A stretch of DNA of 64,000 nt from Desulfopila sp. IMCC35008 (GCF_010646885.2 NZ_CP050700.1:4242501-4306500); one strand, 5' to 3'. Positions 45,429-54,895 are shown, numbered from the stretch's first letter. Made by a program: numbers and translations. The notes: a model not told the origin generated them from the sequence alone.

Positions 45429-46658
45429 CTACAAAACCTGCCTGGCAGAAAATGAGAACAAAGTCAGTAAAGCAGCAACAAGCACGTACACCCCAAGCCA
45501 CAAAAAAAACGCCTGAACTGCGATTCCCCTATCAATTAAATAACCGAACAATATTGGCGAGGCTGAAGTACTGATTACTGCCAGAGAAGAAATCAGGGCC
45601 CTGATTGCGCCAAGGTGTTTCGTGCCGTACACTTCGACCCACAGGGCGCTGATAATTGGACTGCTGGCACCTATAGATGTGCCAAGCAGCATCATAAGGG
45701 CATAAGCAACCCAGTCACCGGTTCTCACGACGGGAATCCACAAACCCGCCAACATCGGCAAAGGAAAGAATTTCAACAATTGAATACCACTGAAGCGATC
45801 TACCAGTACTCCGGCATACATGGATGATAACCAATGGGCACTTCCATATAACACAAAACAGTTTGCAAAAAGCATTGGCGACCACCCCATGTGCGGGAGA
45901 AAAAAGCCCTGGTGAATGAAAAGACCTGTGATTATAAATGGTGCCGCCAGAATTGCCGGTAACACAAACCAAAACCTGTAATCCTTAAGCAAGGTTCTGC
46001 GCGAGCCCTGTGAAGGTAGCTTTTTTCGCTTCTTAACATTTGAACCGATGTTTGCTTCCGCGTATTTCTCCTGTTCGTTTCTGCTTAGCAGCCAGTGGGC
46101 CAATGGTAAATAGAGAAAAGGAACGGACAACCCGACAAGGAACCAACTGTTTTGCCAACCAAATAAGGTAATCAACACCACCGCAAGGGAGGGAAGAAGG
46201 ATCTCACCCAGTGGAACACCGCTGGTAGCTATGCTGACCGCTTTTCCCCTGTGGATTGCAAACTCCCTGGTCATGCATGTAACAGCTGTATGGGGTAGCA
46301 ATCCCTGACCAAAGAACCTGAGCAAAAACAGACTTACAATGAGCCCGCCTAAGGTATTTACCTTCCACAAGCACAAGGCCGCAATGAATAATCCCGTGGC
46401 ACTGAAGGTGACAAACAACCGAAGCGAGACTTTATCGATTGTTGCCCCAATCCACATCAAAAGAAGACCGCTGGCCAGGGTTGCAATTGAATACGCGGAA
46501 CCATAGCCGGTGGCAGAGAGTCCAAGATCTTCCTGAAAACTGGCACCATACCAACTGATAAAAAAAGACTGCCCGAAATTTCCCCAGAAAACTGTCATCA
46601 TGCCAAAAACCAGCAATGGCCAGCAACGCCTGAGAAATGAAATGTAAGCCTGAATCAT
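45429..46658 (-). CDS. Major facilitator superfamily transporter
   Basis: 409 residues with about twelve hydrophobic helices in two halves and a basic loop in the middle (NVKKRKKLPSQGSRRT near 205-220). The opening FWGNFGQSFFISWYG and the short loop ATIDKVSLR between helices 2 and 3 fit the family. Substrate unknown. No regulator or enzyme next to it indicates what is carried. Confidence 0.85.
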   Translation of the reverse strand: MIQAYISFLRRCWPLLVFGMMTVFWGNFGQSFFISWYGASFQEDLGLSATGYGSAYSIATLASGLLLMWIGATIDKVSLRLFVTFSATGLFIAALCLWKVNTLGGLIVSLFLLRFFGQGLLPHTAVTCMTREFAIHRGKAVSIATSGVPLGEILLPSLAVVLITLFGWQNSWFLVGLSVPFLYLPLAHWLLSRNEQEKYAEANIGSNVKKRKKLPSQGSRRTLLKDYRFWFVLPAILAAPFIITGLFIHQGFFLPHMGWSPMLFANCFVLYGSAHWLSSMYAGVLVDRFSGIQLLKFFPLPMLAGLWIPVVRTGDWVAYALMMLLGTSIGASSPIISALWVEVYGTKHLGAIRALISSLAVISTSASPILFGYLIDRGIAVQAFFLWLGVYVLVAALLTLFSFSARQVL

Positions 46659-46812
46659 TATTTATGTAGCTACCAGCCTAAGGGACAATCCTATGATGAA
46701 GAGTGTTCATAACGATCATACTGAAGCGATTGATCAAAAAATATACGTCATATAACATCATGGAAAAATATCCCAATACCCTTCACCACCTCACTACAAT
46801 TACAGCCGTGTA

Positions 46813-47556
46813 TCAGCGCACCTCGCTGCCGGATAGCCGAATGAAATCAATACAGGAACGTGCCACCTCCCCAGTGTTGTCGCCATCGATCATGACTCCG
46901 AGAGTTGCCATGCGTGGCGGCTTTGCCCCAAACGCCTTCTCATAGTCGGCAACGATATCGACCTCGTAGTTGCGCCACTGGTTCAGGTACCTTGCCCCCC
47001 TGTCTACCGGGATCATTTTCGCCCGATCCACATACACATTTGTGATCACATCTGGTGCATCTGGACGATTTGCCCAAATATAGTTCAAGGTACTGTCCGG
47101 CGGATATTCTCCGTAAATAACCTTTCCCGCGGTGTATTTGAGTTTTCTGGACCAGCTCGCCTTTTCCGGGTCGTAGGCGAATATAACATAGAGACGAGCC
47201 GGATAATCATCACCTTGTTTTTCCAGGTAGTTCCCATGAGCATAAATATTATCTACTTTCCAGCGCCAACTCAGAATCGGGGCATTGTAGACATCAAATC
47301 GTGTTTTCAGGATCAGGGCGGATGCCCCTCCTGCTGTCCGCATTTCAAGACAAGTTGTCTTTTCTTCCTCAACAATGCGATAGGAAGAATGGTCATCAAT
47401 GCCATGAAAGGTAAACGGCTCCCATTGCTCCAGACTCCTGAACGACTCATCGAGAAGACCGGAGTCGGCAAATATCTTCGAATGAGAACAAAAGACCACG
47501 AGCATGCCATAGCAGGCCAAGAACATATACCTTAAACCATTTCGAGGCCAGCTCAT
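46813..47556 (-). CDS. DUF3047 family exported protein
   Basis: The start is ATG 47556 (MSWPRNGLRYMFLACYG), because it overlaps the stop of the preceding gene as ATGA; this gives 247 residues. A signal peptide covers about 1-30. The rest is the DUF3047 fold, with conserved SWRWKV, DDYPARLYVIF, YIWAN and a C-terminal segment on GDNTGE. Its biochemical role is unknown. The stop-start overlap indicates translational coupling with the lipoprotein upstream, so both probably act together in the cell envelope. Confidence 0.87.
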   Translation of the reverse strand: MSWPRNGLRYMFLACYGMLVVFCSHSKIFADSGLLDESFRSLEQWEPFTFHGIDDHSSYRIVEEEKTTCLEMRTAGGASALILKTRFDVYNAPILSWRWKVDNIYAHGNYLEKQGDDYPARLYVIFAYDPEKASWSRKLKYTAGKVIYGEYPPDSTLNYIWANRPDAPDVITNVYVDRAKMIPVDRGARYLNQWRNYEVDIVADYEKAFGAKPPRMATLGVMIDGDNTGEVARSCIDFIRLSGSEVR

Positions 47557-48530
47557 AATTTCCACCCATGAAACTGCAGAAAAGTTGAAAATTTATTCAT
47601 ATCGGAACGTGATCTGTACCACGGCTGCAGACTGGTATAAAATGGATTACCTGTCAGTTCCGTACTTCCAAAATCCTTATCCATGCCGACAAAGAGATCC
47701 ATGCTCGGTAATGATAGCAATAAAAGCTCCCACCATTTGAACGCACCTCTAACGTGCCCTGTCAACGGCCAACCACTATAGTAAAAGCTTGTTTCATTCC
47801 CCTGTTCCGTCTGCAGATTGCGCAAGCTTTCCTGGCTTCTAATCTCCGCCGTAGCGAAATTGTGTTCACTCTCCTCTTTCCCGGTTATAACATTGATCCC
47901 CATAATTCGGTGGGTACCCGGGCGAATAACAAGTTCTATTGACTGTCCCGGCACAACCGCTGGCAAACGTGCAGGCAGGGTCTCACCATAAATATCGATT
48001 TGCGATTCAGGCCACTCTTCAGGGTAGGCCTCCCCAGACAACCAGCCTGTGGGGAGTATTGCAACGTAGCAGCCACAGGTATGAACCGTCGTCAACAGGA
48101 CAAGGTGATCATCCTGATCCCTGGTCAGAACTACAAGCAGCCCGGGATGCCTGCCCGCAGTAAGATAAAATGGAAACAGACTAAAAGGGGTTTTCTCGAA
48201 ATGGACACGGTAGATGGAGTTTGTATACTCTCCCTTTGCCGTCGTAAACTTTGCAGAAGCTTCATAAACAGTGGGCCGGGCCCCATTTACCCGAACAGTA
48301 ACACGCCCGTCTTTGTCGAGAGCTTCAACAGTCCCGATACGGTTATACGTTTTCCCACTCTCCAGCGTCGTAAAAACAGGCAGGATCTTTCCGGTCACAG
48401 GGTCATCAGGGTGCTGCTCCAGTTGTACCGTTTCCTTAAGTGCATGACCTCCGGGAAGCGGGGAGCAACCGGCCAGATAACCTATAAGCAGAATAAGAAA
48501 AAATAACGAACCGTTTGTAATTTTTGGCAC
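47553..48530 (-). CDS. Putative lipoprotein of unknown function coupled to DUF3047
   Basis: The start is the GTG at 48530, which follows GAGGAGAGAACA and places a lipoprotein signal at the N-terminus (MPKITNGSLFFLILLIGYLAGC, lipobox LAGC). The product has 325 residues. The mature part is beta-rich. It has a late hydrophobic patch (WWELLLLSLPS near 275-285) and many aromatic residues near the end. No family recognised. The stop overlaps the ATG of the DUF3047 gene. Confidence 0.78.
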   Translation of the reverse strand: MPKITNGSLFFLILLIGYLAGCSPLPGGHALKETVQLEQHPDDPVTGKILPVFTTLESGKTYNRIGTVEALDKDGRVTVRVNGARPTVYEASAKFTTAKGEYTNSIYRVHFEKTPFSLFPFYLTAGRHPGLLVVLTRDQDDHLVLLTTVHTCGCYVAILPTGWLSGEAYPEEWPESQIDIYGETLPARLPAVVPGQSIELVIRPGTHRIMGINVITGKEESEHNFATAEIRSQESLRNLQTEQGNETSFYYSGWPLTGHVRGAFKWWELLLLSLPSMDLFVGMDKDFGSTELTGNPFYTSLQPWYRSRSDMNKFSTFLQFHGWKL

Positions 48531-48646
48531 TGTTCTCTCCTCGTAATCTCCAGAATTCACAAAGCTCATATAGAGTATAGCGATACTCTGAATCTTATCC
48601 TGAGGCAATCATTTAGCAGCAGGTGAGATTCCCGGTATAAAAATAG

Positions 48647-48703
48647 AATAGCCGATATCCTCCAACCTGCCATAAAGGGAGGCGGGAGTATATCGGCTAT
48701 TTT
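48647..48703. terminator. Long-stem hairpin, probable bidirectional terminator
   Basis: AATAGCCGATAT pairs with ATATCGGCTATT (12 bp) around a C/G-rich interior with a shorter inner pairing, and T-rich tracts follow in both directions. It would end transcripts of the minus-strand DCCP operon and insulate the lipoprotein gene. Confidence 0.75.
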
Positions 48704-48867
48704 CAGAGCGCAGCTCACAAAGATGAGATGATTCTCAAGACCTCAACCCTTCATCGCGTACCTGTAAAACATCTTACTACTGTTGAGCAGTCACCAGCAA
48801 CTCCAACTCCCGATCCGTCACAATGATGTCAACTCCCTCTGCATGCTACTGTTATTATTTATCGTTT

Positions 48868-48966
48868 TCAGCTATTGTTGTTCCTTTTTCCAAAGTACTG
48901 ATCGAAACTCTCTTCGGTGTCTTTCCTGCCATTGAATACTTTCTGGATATTACATATTACATGCAT
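48868..48966 (-). CDS. Tiny ORF directly after the DCCP stop codon (doubtful)
   Basis: The ATG follows the TAG of the DCCP gene immediately and in the same frame, and the ORF encodes 32 residues (ending FDQYFGKRNNNS). It could be a read-through tail, a decayed extension or chance. No ribosome site is seen and no family is recognised. Confidence 0.2.
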   Translation of the reverse strand: MHVICNIQKVFNGRKDTEESFDQYFGKRNNNS

Positions 48967-50139
48967 CTATAATGCATATCTCTTCCTGGTGGCTATCTGT
49001 TCCATAAATCCTTCAATGCGAATGCGAAGCTGCTCTGTATCGGAGTGCGAGTAGTCGGTTACAACATGCAGAAAAGGAAGCCCAAGTTTATCTTTTACCA
49101 GCTCCCTGACCCGGTATGATTCAATTTCAAACGGCTGACAGAATTGCCAGGCCAGATCGATTACCCCGTCGATTTGAAATTCCCCGGTTAAACGTTCAAG
49201 ATCCTCAAAGCGTTGGTTATTGGGCGTCATGCAGGCACAGGTAACCCTGAGATAGCGTTTGGCAATGGCGACGAGAGGGTCTTCATTTCCATGCAAGTGA
49301 ATCTGATCTTCTGACCGGGTTACTCCGCCGCACCCTTCCTGGCAGACAACAACCCCACCACACTCTTCTACAATTTCCAACACCTTGGAACAGCCAAGAC
49401 TATTGCCGAGCCCAGTCCACAAAATACGTGGCTGGTCAGCAGAATGCGCGTATTCCTTTTTCTCGACAAGGTTGTGTAGCTCTGCATGAAATCTCTCGAG
49501 CGTCTCGATATGGTGATCAAAATCTGTGTAATACTGAAGTTTGGACATGGTATTTATGAACTCAAATCCATTGATCGGCCCGGGATGATGCACCCTGCAG
49601 TAGTAAAGATCGGTAATCAGTTTGCGTCGCTTGTTGCCCTTTACTATCGCTTCTCGGAGGTGGTCATGAGTGATGGTTACACCAAGCTGCTGTTCGAGAA
49701 ACGATTTAGCCTGACGGACCTCTTCGACCCAATGATCCAGAGCAGCAGGGGTTTCTGGCTTTTGCGGCAGGTCCATGACATACATTGGCACCTCCCGCTC
49801 AAGTAACTCGTACATCTTCTTTCGCCCATCACAGGTAGTCTCTGCGATAACGCAGTCAGCAAGCGGAAAAATTGGACAGGTACCCGAAATTGCCCTGCCG
49901 TAGGTTGCCTTGACCTTCGGACACTGATCCGGGCTCAGAACCTCTTCTGCTTTAGTAATAGGTTCCTGTGTCGAGCCGCAAAGTCCTACCGGAATTGCAC
50001 CTGCAGCCAGGATGAGTTCTGTCGGTGAGTAGGAACAGAGACAACCGACCACCTTCCTGCCGTCCTCCTTTGCCATCTCTAAGGAAAGGGCGAAGTCGTT
50101 ATGGACGTCCTGTATAGTTTCAGTTACTGCAAGTACCAT
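48967..50139 (-). CDS. Double-cubane cluster protein, HgdB/YjiM family
   Basis: 390 residues, the 2-hydroxyacyl-CoA dehydratase D-component superfamily. Cysteines likely to hold iron-sulfur cluster are in VVGCLCSYSPTEL (33, 35), CDGRKKM (103) and WQFCQPF (near 325), with more in CQEGCGG and CACMT. Proteins of this set that come with one activating ATPase and no second dehydratase subunit include the double-cubane [8Fe-9S] protein, which performs ATP-driven reduction of small substrates. The activase gene lies 11 bp upstream, in the same operon. The physiological substrate is not known and a true dehydratase cannot be excluded. Confidence 0.85.
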   Translation of the reverse strand: MVLAVTETIQDVHNDFALSLEMAKEDGRKVVGCLCSYSPTELILAAGAIPVGLCGSTQEPITKAEEVLSPDQCPKVKATYGRAISGTCPIFPLADCVIAETTCDGRKKMYELLEREVPMYVMDLPQKPETPAALDHWVEEVRQAKSFLEQQLGVTITHDHLREAIVKGNKRRKLITDLYYCRVHHPGPINGFEFINTMSKLQYYTDFDHHIETLERFHAELHNLVEKKEYAHSADQPRILWTGLGNSLGCSKVLEIVEECGGVVVCQEGCGGVTRSEDQIHLHGNEDPLVAIAKRYLRVTCACMTPNNQRFEDLERLTGEFQIDGVIDLAWQFCQPFEIESYRVRELVKDKLGLPFLHVVTDYSHSDTEQLRIRIEGFMEQIATRKRYAL

Positions 50140-50150
50140 GTAAGCACCAT

Positions 50151-50945
50151 TTATTGAGAGGATCGTTGTGCCAGAACGGCTGCCCCGAGAGCCCCGCTGA
50201 GTTGAGGATCGATATCCAGGGGAGGCAAGGGGGTTCCCAGGTAATCAGCTAGCGCATCTCTGAGTCCCCTGTTTTTTGCGACCCCGCCGGTGAGCACACA
50301 TTGGTCTTTCAGCCCGATTCGTCTGGCCATGTTACCGATACGGTTTGCAAAGGCACGATTCACCCCGGAAACGATATCTGCCGGGGATTCACCACGAGCA
50401 ATCAGTGAAATGAGTTCCGACTCGACAAAAACCACGCACATCGAGTTAATACTGCAGGGGTGAACACCCTTGAAGTGAATGTCCGACAGGTTAGCCAGAT
50501 CCATCTCCAGAGTGCGCGCCACCATTTCCAGAAATTTCCCGGTCCCGGCGGCGCATTTATCGTTCATAATGAAATCAACCATGTTCCCGTTCTCATCGAG
50601 ATGAATCACTTTACTATCCTGGCCGCCGACATCGATCACCATTCGGATATTCGGGTTGGTATAATTCGCACCTAAGGCGTGACAGGAGAGTTCTGTAACT
50701 GTCGTATCGGCAAAGGACAGCGATACGCGTCCGTAACCAGTACCTACCATTCCCAGGATATCGTGGGTTTGTGCAGAGGCAGTTGAAAGTGCTTCTGCCA
50801 ATACCGTCTCTGCAGTCTTCCCTACATTTATGCCGGTTGGCCTGATCGCGCTGATGAAGGAGGACTCGCCGTTAAGCAGCACCACTTTGGTAGTGCGGGA
50901 ACCTGCATCAATACCTGCAAAGTATTTTTTGTTACCGGAAGTCAT
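50151..50945 (-). CDS. BadF/BcrA-type activating ATPase (HgdC/YjiL family) for the double-cubane protein
   Basis: 264 residues with the ASKHA fold. Phosphate loop 1 is GIDAGSRTTKVVL near residue 10, loop 2 is IDVGGQDSKVI near 100, and the adenosine site is LTGGVAKN near 220. The homodimer's shared [4Fe-4S] cluster would be held by Cys of NDKCAAGTGKF and Cys of NSMCVVFVESE. ATP hydrolysis drives a low-potential electron into the partner encoded 11 bp downstream. It is the first gene of the pair; its promoter must lie in the divergent gap 50946-51382. Confidence 0.9.
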   Translation of the reverse strand: MTSGNKKYFAGIDAGSRTTKVVLLNGESSFISAIRPTGINVGKTAETVLAEALSTASAQTHDILGMVGTGYGRVSLSFADTTVTELSCHALGANYTNPNIRMVIDVGGQDSKVIHLDENGNMVDFIMNDKCAAGTGKFLEMVARTLEMDLANLSDIHFKGVHPCSINSMCVVFVESELISLIARGESPADIVSGVNRAFANRIGNMARRIGLKDQCVLTGGVAKNRGLRDALADYLGTPLPPLDIDPQLSGALGAAVLAQRSSQ

Positions 50946-51382
50946 GTCATGAATCTGCGACGTTAAAGGTATCGAAAAGACATAAAAAATTATCAGTAAG
51001 CCTTATTTGAAAACAATCTATAGTAGGCGAATATGGGTAAAGTCAAATATTAAATATCGATAAATACGATTCACCAAATCGGTTTATCACATCATTAAAT
51101 CTCAAGCGGAACCACGAAGTTGATAGATTATGATGAAGATTGCATGCCACAGGCAGAGCAGACATGAGAAGTTGTAGGTTTCAGGAAAACTAAGCTTCCT
51201 CTGAAAAGGCTTTTTCATTCTTGAAAAAACCTAAACAATAGGTGCTTTAAATTATATGGAAAAGATCCTCTCCTTGTCTTTGCAACAGCACACAAACACA
51301 TCTGGATGTACATTCTGTCAAATATATTATATAATCGACATGTTAAATTGAGAACGAGAATGCATTCAGGGAAAATGTGAAA
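50946..51382. other. Divergent intergenic region
   Basis: About 435 bp between the activase gene and the CNMP-domain regulator, AT-rich, with no ORF of note. A shared control region for both is plausible. No clear operator or RNA structure was seen. Confidence 0.45.
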
Positions 51383-52435
51383 ATGAAAGAAGATACATAT
51401 CGTGATGCTACTTTTATCGTCACGGAAGCGCGTTCCTGCCCCATTTACGAGGTAGGTGATGAGCTGAAAGTTCAGAATTTCAGCCTGGTGACATCACATT
51501 ATAAAGCCAGCTGCCTCCACCTTACTGCCAGAATAGCCGATATAGTAACGATAAAGAAAAATATCAGTGCAACTTCAGCAACAGCAGGCGGGCAAAATAA
51601 ACAATTTAACTGCGGTGGCTGTGAAGAAGGACTCATCTACTTTGAATATAAAAGAGAGAGAGATTTTAGCACATTACAAATGAAGGTGCTCAAAGAGGAA
51701 AAAAAGCGGCGAAACAGTAAACATATCAAACAACATTTCCTGGAGCTCCGGAAACTGGATATTTTCAAACCACTTAACGACAGTTCTCTGATAGACCTGA
51801 CATTTTTACTTGAGTTCAAGACGATTCCCAAAGATAAGAGAGTGGTGAAGAAAGGAGCACCAGGCAATAATCTGTATATCATTTTAAAAGGGACGGTAGC
51901 TGTCATAAATGATAATCGTTCAAAAGTGGCAGAGCTCAAGGCTGGAGAGATATTCGGCGAAATGAGCCTTCTCTCCGGGGAGCCGGTGTCAAGTTCTATA
52001 CATACAATTGAAGAAACCCATGTCGCCACCCTTAGCGTAAAGAATTTTCGCGACATTTTAACAAGTTACCACATATTGCAATTTTTCCTTTTAAAGTTAC
52101 TCATGGAGAGGTCGCAAAAAGTTGCCTTAAGGTCCGGCAATATTACTTCTGGCATGACTGGCAAATTGAACGAAATAAGTACAGGCAAGCTTTTTCATAT
52201 GATCGAATTGGCACGAAAAACCGGTGCTGTTCATTTTTCGCTTCCGGAAGGAAAAGCTGTAACCTATTTTGAAGAAGGTAACATCATCTATGCCCGTTAT
52301 GCAAAATATCGCCAAAAAGACGCTATAAAAGCGCTGTTAGAGACAAAAAACGGCCATTTTCGTTATACAAGAGGGATTCCTAAAGAACTGGCAAACTCAC
52401 CTCCAATTGATGAGGGGCCAGATCATCGAATGTGA
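51383..52435 (+). CDS. Cyclic-nucleotide-binding-domain regulator with TIGR04076-like and DUF4388-like domains
   Basis: The start is put at ATG 51383, about ten bases after AGGGA, giving 350 residues. The N-terminal about 95 residues look like the small TIGR04076 family (RSCPIYEVGDEL, CLHL, CGGCEEG), with several cysteines. A linker with basic coiled-coil character follows. A CNMP/cNMP-binding fold (about 140-235) has GAPGNNLYIILKG and GEIFGEMSLLSGEPVSSS, but the Arg that usually holds the nucleotide phosphate is replaced by Ser. The C-terminal about 90 residues resemble DUF4388/PATAN (GKLFHMIELARKTGAVHF). No DNA-binding helix-turn-helix is seen, so it is likely a protein-interaction regulator. 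Confidence 0.8.
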   Translation: MKEDTYRDATFIVTEARSCPIYEVGDELKVQNFSLVTSHYKASCLHLTARIADIVTIKKNISATSATAGGQNKQFNCGGCEEGLIYFEYKRERDFSTLQMKVLKEEKKRRNSKHIKQHFLELRKLDIFKPLNDSSLIDLTFLLEFKTIPKDKRVVKKGAPGNNLYIILKGTVAVINDNRSKVAELKAGEIFGEMSLLSGEPVSSSIHTIEETHVATLSVKNFRDILTSYHILQFFLLKLLMERSQKVALRSGNITSGMTGKLNEISTGKLFHMIELARKTGAVHFSLPEGKAVTYFEEGNIIYARYAKYRQKDAIKALLETKNGHFRYTRGIPKELANSPPIDEGPDHRM

Positions 52436-52533
52436 TCCCTTCCTGGCTCCCGTGATGTCCTTCTGATTTCTTCCAAATTTGCTATAATGAGTAGGAGCAC
52501 ATTCCATGACTCATCCTACTTCCTGGAGGCACC

Positions 52534-53793
52534 ATGAAAGTTGCATTGAACTGCGGCAAAGAAAATATCGCCCTGAACCTGCCAGATACTGTTCGCACTA
52601 TCTCAACCCACGAGTCCGGAAGCATCACAGATCCTGAGAAGGAGGTGCACAATGCCCTGACCCATCCCATAGGGACACCACCCCTTGCAGAATTAGCCAA
52701 AGGCCGAACGAGTTGCTGCATCGTGATTTCAGATATAACCAGGCCGGTCCCCAATAAGGTCATTCTGCCGCCTATTTTGGCCACTCTTGAAGAAAATGGT
52801 ATTGACCGGGAGAGTATCACGATCCTGATTGCAACCGGCATGCATCGGCCCAATCTCGGTGAAGAACTGGAATCTATGGTCGGCAGAGAAATCATGGGCA
52901 ATTATCGTATCATCAACCACTATTGCCAAAAAAGTGAGGAGATGCGTGAGATTGCCCGAATTGACGGCGTACCCATTGAGGTAAATACCCACTATCTTGA
53001 CGCGGATTTAAAGATCCTCACCGGTCTCATAGAACCCCATTTCTATGCCGGTTTCTCAGGTTCCAGAAAGTCGATTCTGCCCGGTATCTCCAGCTTTGAG
53101 ACCATGAAATTCATGCATTCCTACCAAGTCATAGATCAACTTCAGCAGGCTAACTGCAGACTGGAAAACAATATCTTCCATGACTATGCCATGGAGGTGA
53201 CCGAAAAAGCAGGAGTCGACTTTATTCTGAATGTGGTGATCAATAAGCAGCGGGAACTGGCCGGGATTTTCGGTGGTCATTACGACAAGGCACACAGGGC
53301 CGGTTGCGACATGGTTGTGGAGCATGCGGTGACACAGCTGGAAGAAAAAGCCGATCTCATCATCACCTCGGCTGGCGGCTACCCTTTGGATGCATCCTTC
53401 TACCAGGTATCAAAATGCTTAACCAGTGCACGGGATATCCTCACCGAGGATGGAACAATTTTTGTGCTCTGCGGCTGTGAGGAAGGGCTTGGCAACGAGG
53501 AGTTCTGCACCATTATGCGTTCAAATCCCACCCCGGAGGATTTCAATGCCCACCATAGTAACCCGGAAAATTTTGTCATAGACCAGTGGTGCGCCCAGAA
53601 CATTTATCAGGCCCTGGAGCATGCCGGGAAAATCTATGTCTACTCCCCGGGATTAAGCGATGACGATGTAAGCCGGTTTGGCGGCATCAAAGTGACCGAT
53701 TGCCAGCAGACCGTTGATCTACTGCTGAAATCGCACAGCAAGGTTATTGTTATTCCGGAAGGCCCCTACGTGGTCGGCAAGATAAAAGAATAG
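52534..53793 (+). CDS. larA: Nickel-dependent lactate racemase family protein (LarA)
   Basis: 419 residues after the strong ribosome site CTGGAGGCACC. LarA active-site residues are present at matching spacing: His104 (ATGMHRP), His169 and Lys179 (EPHFYAGFSGSRKSILPG) and His195. Lys179 is the position that covalently holds the nickel-pincer cofactor, with DITRPVPNK as another conserved block. The family racemises lactate or related 2-hydroxy acids. The cofactor-making genes larB, larC and larE are not in this window, so they must lie elsewhere if the enzyme is functional. It sits alone, 98 bp after the CNMP regulator in the same direction. Confidence 0.9.
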   Translation: MKVALNCGKENIALNLPDTVRTISTHESGSITDPEKEVHNALTHPIGTPPLAELAKGRTSCCIVISDITRPVPNKVILPPILATLEENGIDRESITILIATGMHRPNLGEELESMVGREIMGNYRIINHYCQKSEEMREIARIDGVPIEVNTHYLDADLKILTGLIEPHFYAGFSGSRKSILPGISSFETMKFMHSYQVIDQLQQANCRLENNIFHDYAMEVTEKAGVDFILNVVINKQRELAGIFGGHYDKAHRAGCDMVVEHAVTQLEEKADLIITSAGGYPLDASFYQVSKCLTSARDILTEDGTIFVLCGCEEGLGNEEFCTIMRSNPTPEDFNAHHSNPENFVIDQWCAQNIYQALEHAGKIYVYSPGLSDDDVSRFGGIKVTDCQQTVDLLLKSHSKVIVIPEGPYVVGKIKE

Positions 53794-53880
53794 TCTTAGC
53801 CCTGGAGCCTTCAAGCATCAAAGCTGCAAGGAAAATTCGTATCCGATCTTTGCTTATACTTGAAGGGAATGGCTGCGGAC

Positions 53881-53914
53881 AAAAAACGGTTGACTTGAAA
53901 TGCGCCAACCGTTT
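53881..53914 (-). terminator. Rho-independent terminator of the sugar-uptake/hydrolase operon
   Basis: Minus strand AAACGGTTG pairs with CAACCGTTT over 9 bp and is followed by TTT. It lies 22 bp after the dienelactone hydrolase stop. Confidence 0.75.
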
Positions 53915-53935
53915 GAGATACCTAGAGTTACTGGC

Positions 53936-54817
53936 TCATGACAAATGCTTCCTTAAAAAGGCGATCGTCCGCTCCCAGGCTATTTGGGCTTGGACCTCGT
54001 TGTAGCGCGGAGTGGAATTGTTATGAAAACCATGACGAGTACCCGGGTAGGTGTGCATGACAAAATCTTTGCCATGCTCCTCCAGGGCCTGCTGGTACTC
54101 CTGCCGGGTTGCGTTAACACGTGGATCATCCTCGGCATACTGAATCATCAATGGTGCCTCAATTTTGGCAACCTCAACCATTGCAGGTGATCGGCCGTAA
54201 AAGGGAACCCCGGCATTGAGTTCAGGGCCCATGACCACCGCAAGCTTATTAACGACACCACCGCCATAACAAAAGCCGGTTGCACCCAAGCGACCATTGG
54301 ACAGCTCATGCGACTTGAGAAAGCCAGCCCCATTCAGGAGGTCGGTAAACAGCTTATCCTGATCCAGAGATTTCTGCATTACCTTGCCATCGTCATCATT
54401 TCCGGGGTATCCCCCGATCGGTGACAAGCCATCCGGTGCCAGCGCCACAAAACCTTCAACGGCAAAACGGCGAGCAACGTCTTCGATATAGGGATTCAGA
54501 CCTCTGTTTTCATGTATCACCAGAATCGCTGGAAACGGACCTCCCCCTGCGGGCCGTACCAGATAACCGCGCATCGTTCCTGATGTGCCGCCAGGAGAAT
54601 CGTATTCTATATATTTCGGAATTATACGCTCATCCGTAAACGAAATCGTCTGGGCCATAGCGTAACGTGGCAGCAATGCCTCCGCCATAACCAGGGCCGA
54701 ACCACTTGCCACGGCAAGTGCTGATGCTTTGTTAAGAAACTCCCGACGTGTCATTGGTGTATGACAGTATTCATCATAAAGATCGTACACTTGAGAATCA
54801 ATATAGTCATTCGTCAT
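53936..54817 (-). CDS. Dienelactone hydrolase family protein with Tat-like signal
   Basis: 293 residues. MTRREFLNKASALAVASGSA at 22-41 is a twin-arginine export signal, so the enzyme probably acts in the periplasm. The alpha/beta hydrolase triad is Cys183 (GFCYGGG), Asp230 or Asp231 (YAEDDPRVN) and His262 (GTRHGFHN), the set of dienelactone hydrolases. True substrates of such Tat-exported members are mostly unknown. It follows the IICB gene by 78 bp in the same direction and may be the last gene of that operon. Confidence 0.88.
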   Translation of the reverse strand: MTNDYIDSQVYDLYDEYCHTPMTRREFLNKASALAVASGSALVMAEALLPRYAMAQTISFTDERIIPKYIEYDSPGGTSGTMRGYLVRPAGGGPFPAILVIHENRGLNPYIEDVARRFAVEGFVALAPDGLSPIGGYPGNDDDGKVMQKSLDQDKLFTDLLNGAGFLKSHELSNGRLGATGFCYGGGVVNKLAVVMGPELNAGVPFYGRSPAMVEVAKIEAPLMIQYAEDDPRVNATRQEYQQALEEHGKDFVMHTYPGTRHGFHNNSTPRYNEVQAQIAWERTIAFLRKHLS

Positions 54818-54895
54818 AACTCTTCACCTTGGTTTCGCAGATATTTTTAAGTAGGGTGACATTGTACTCAATTTTCAACAAGGCCTTCCAGGAAA

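Noticed and set aside
48770..48830. Minus-strand fragment VTDRELELLVTAQQ after the DCCP operon
   Set aside because: Only 15 codons with no clear start; cannot be told from chance.
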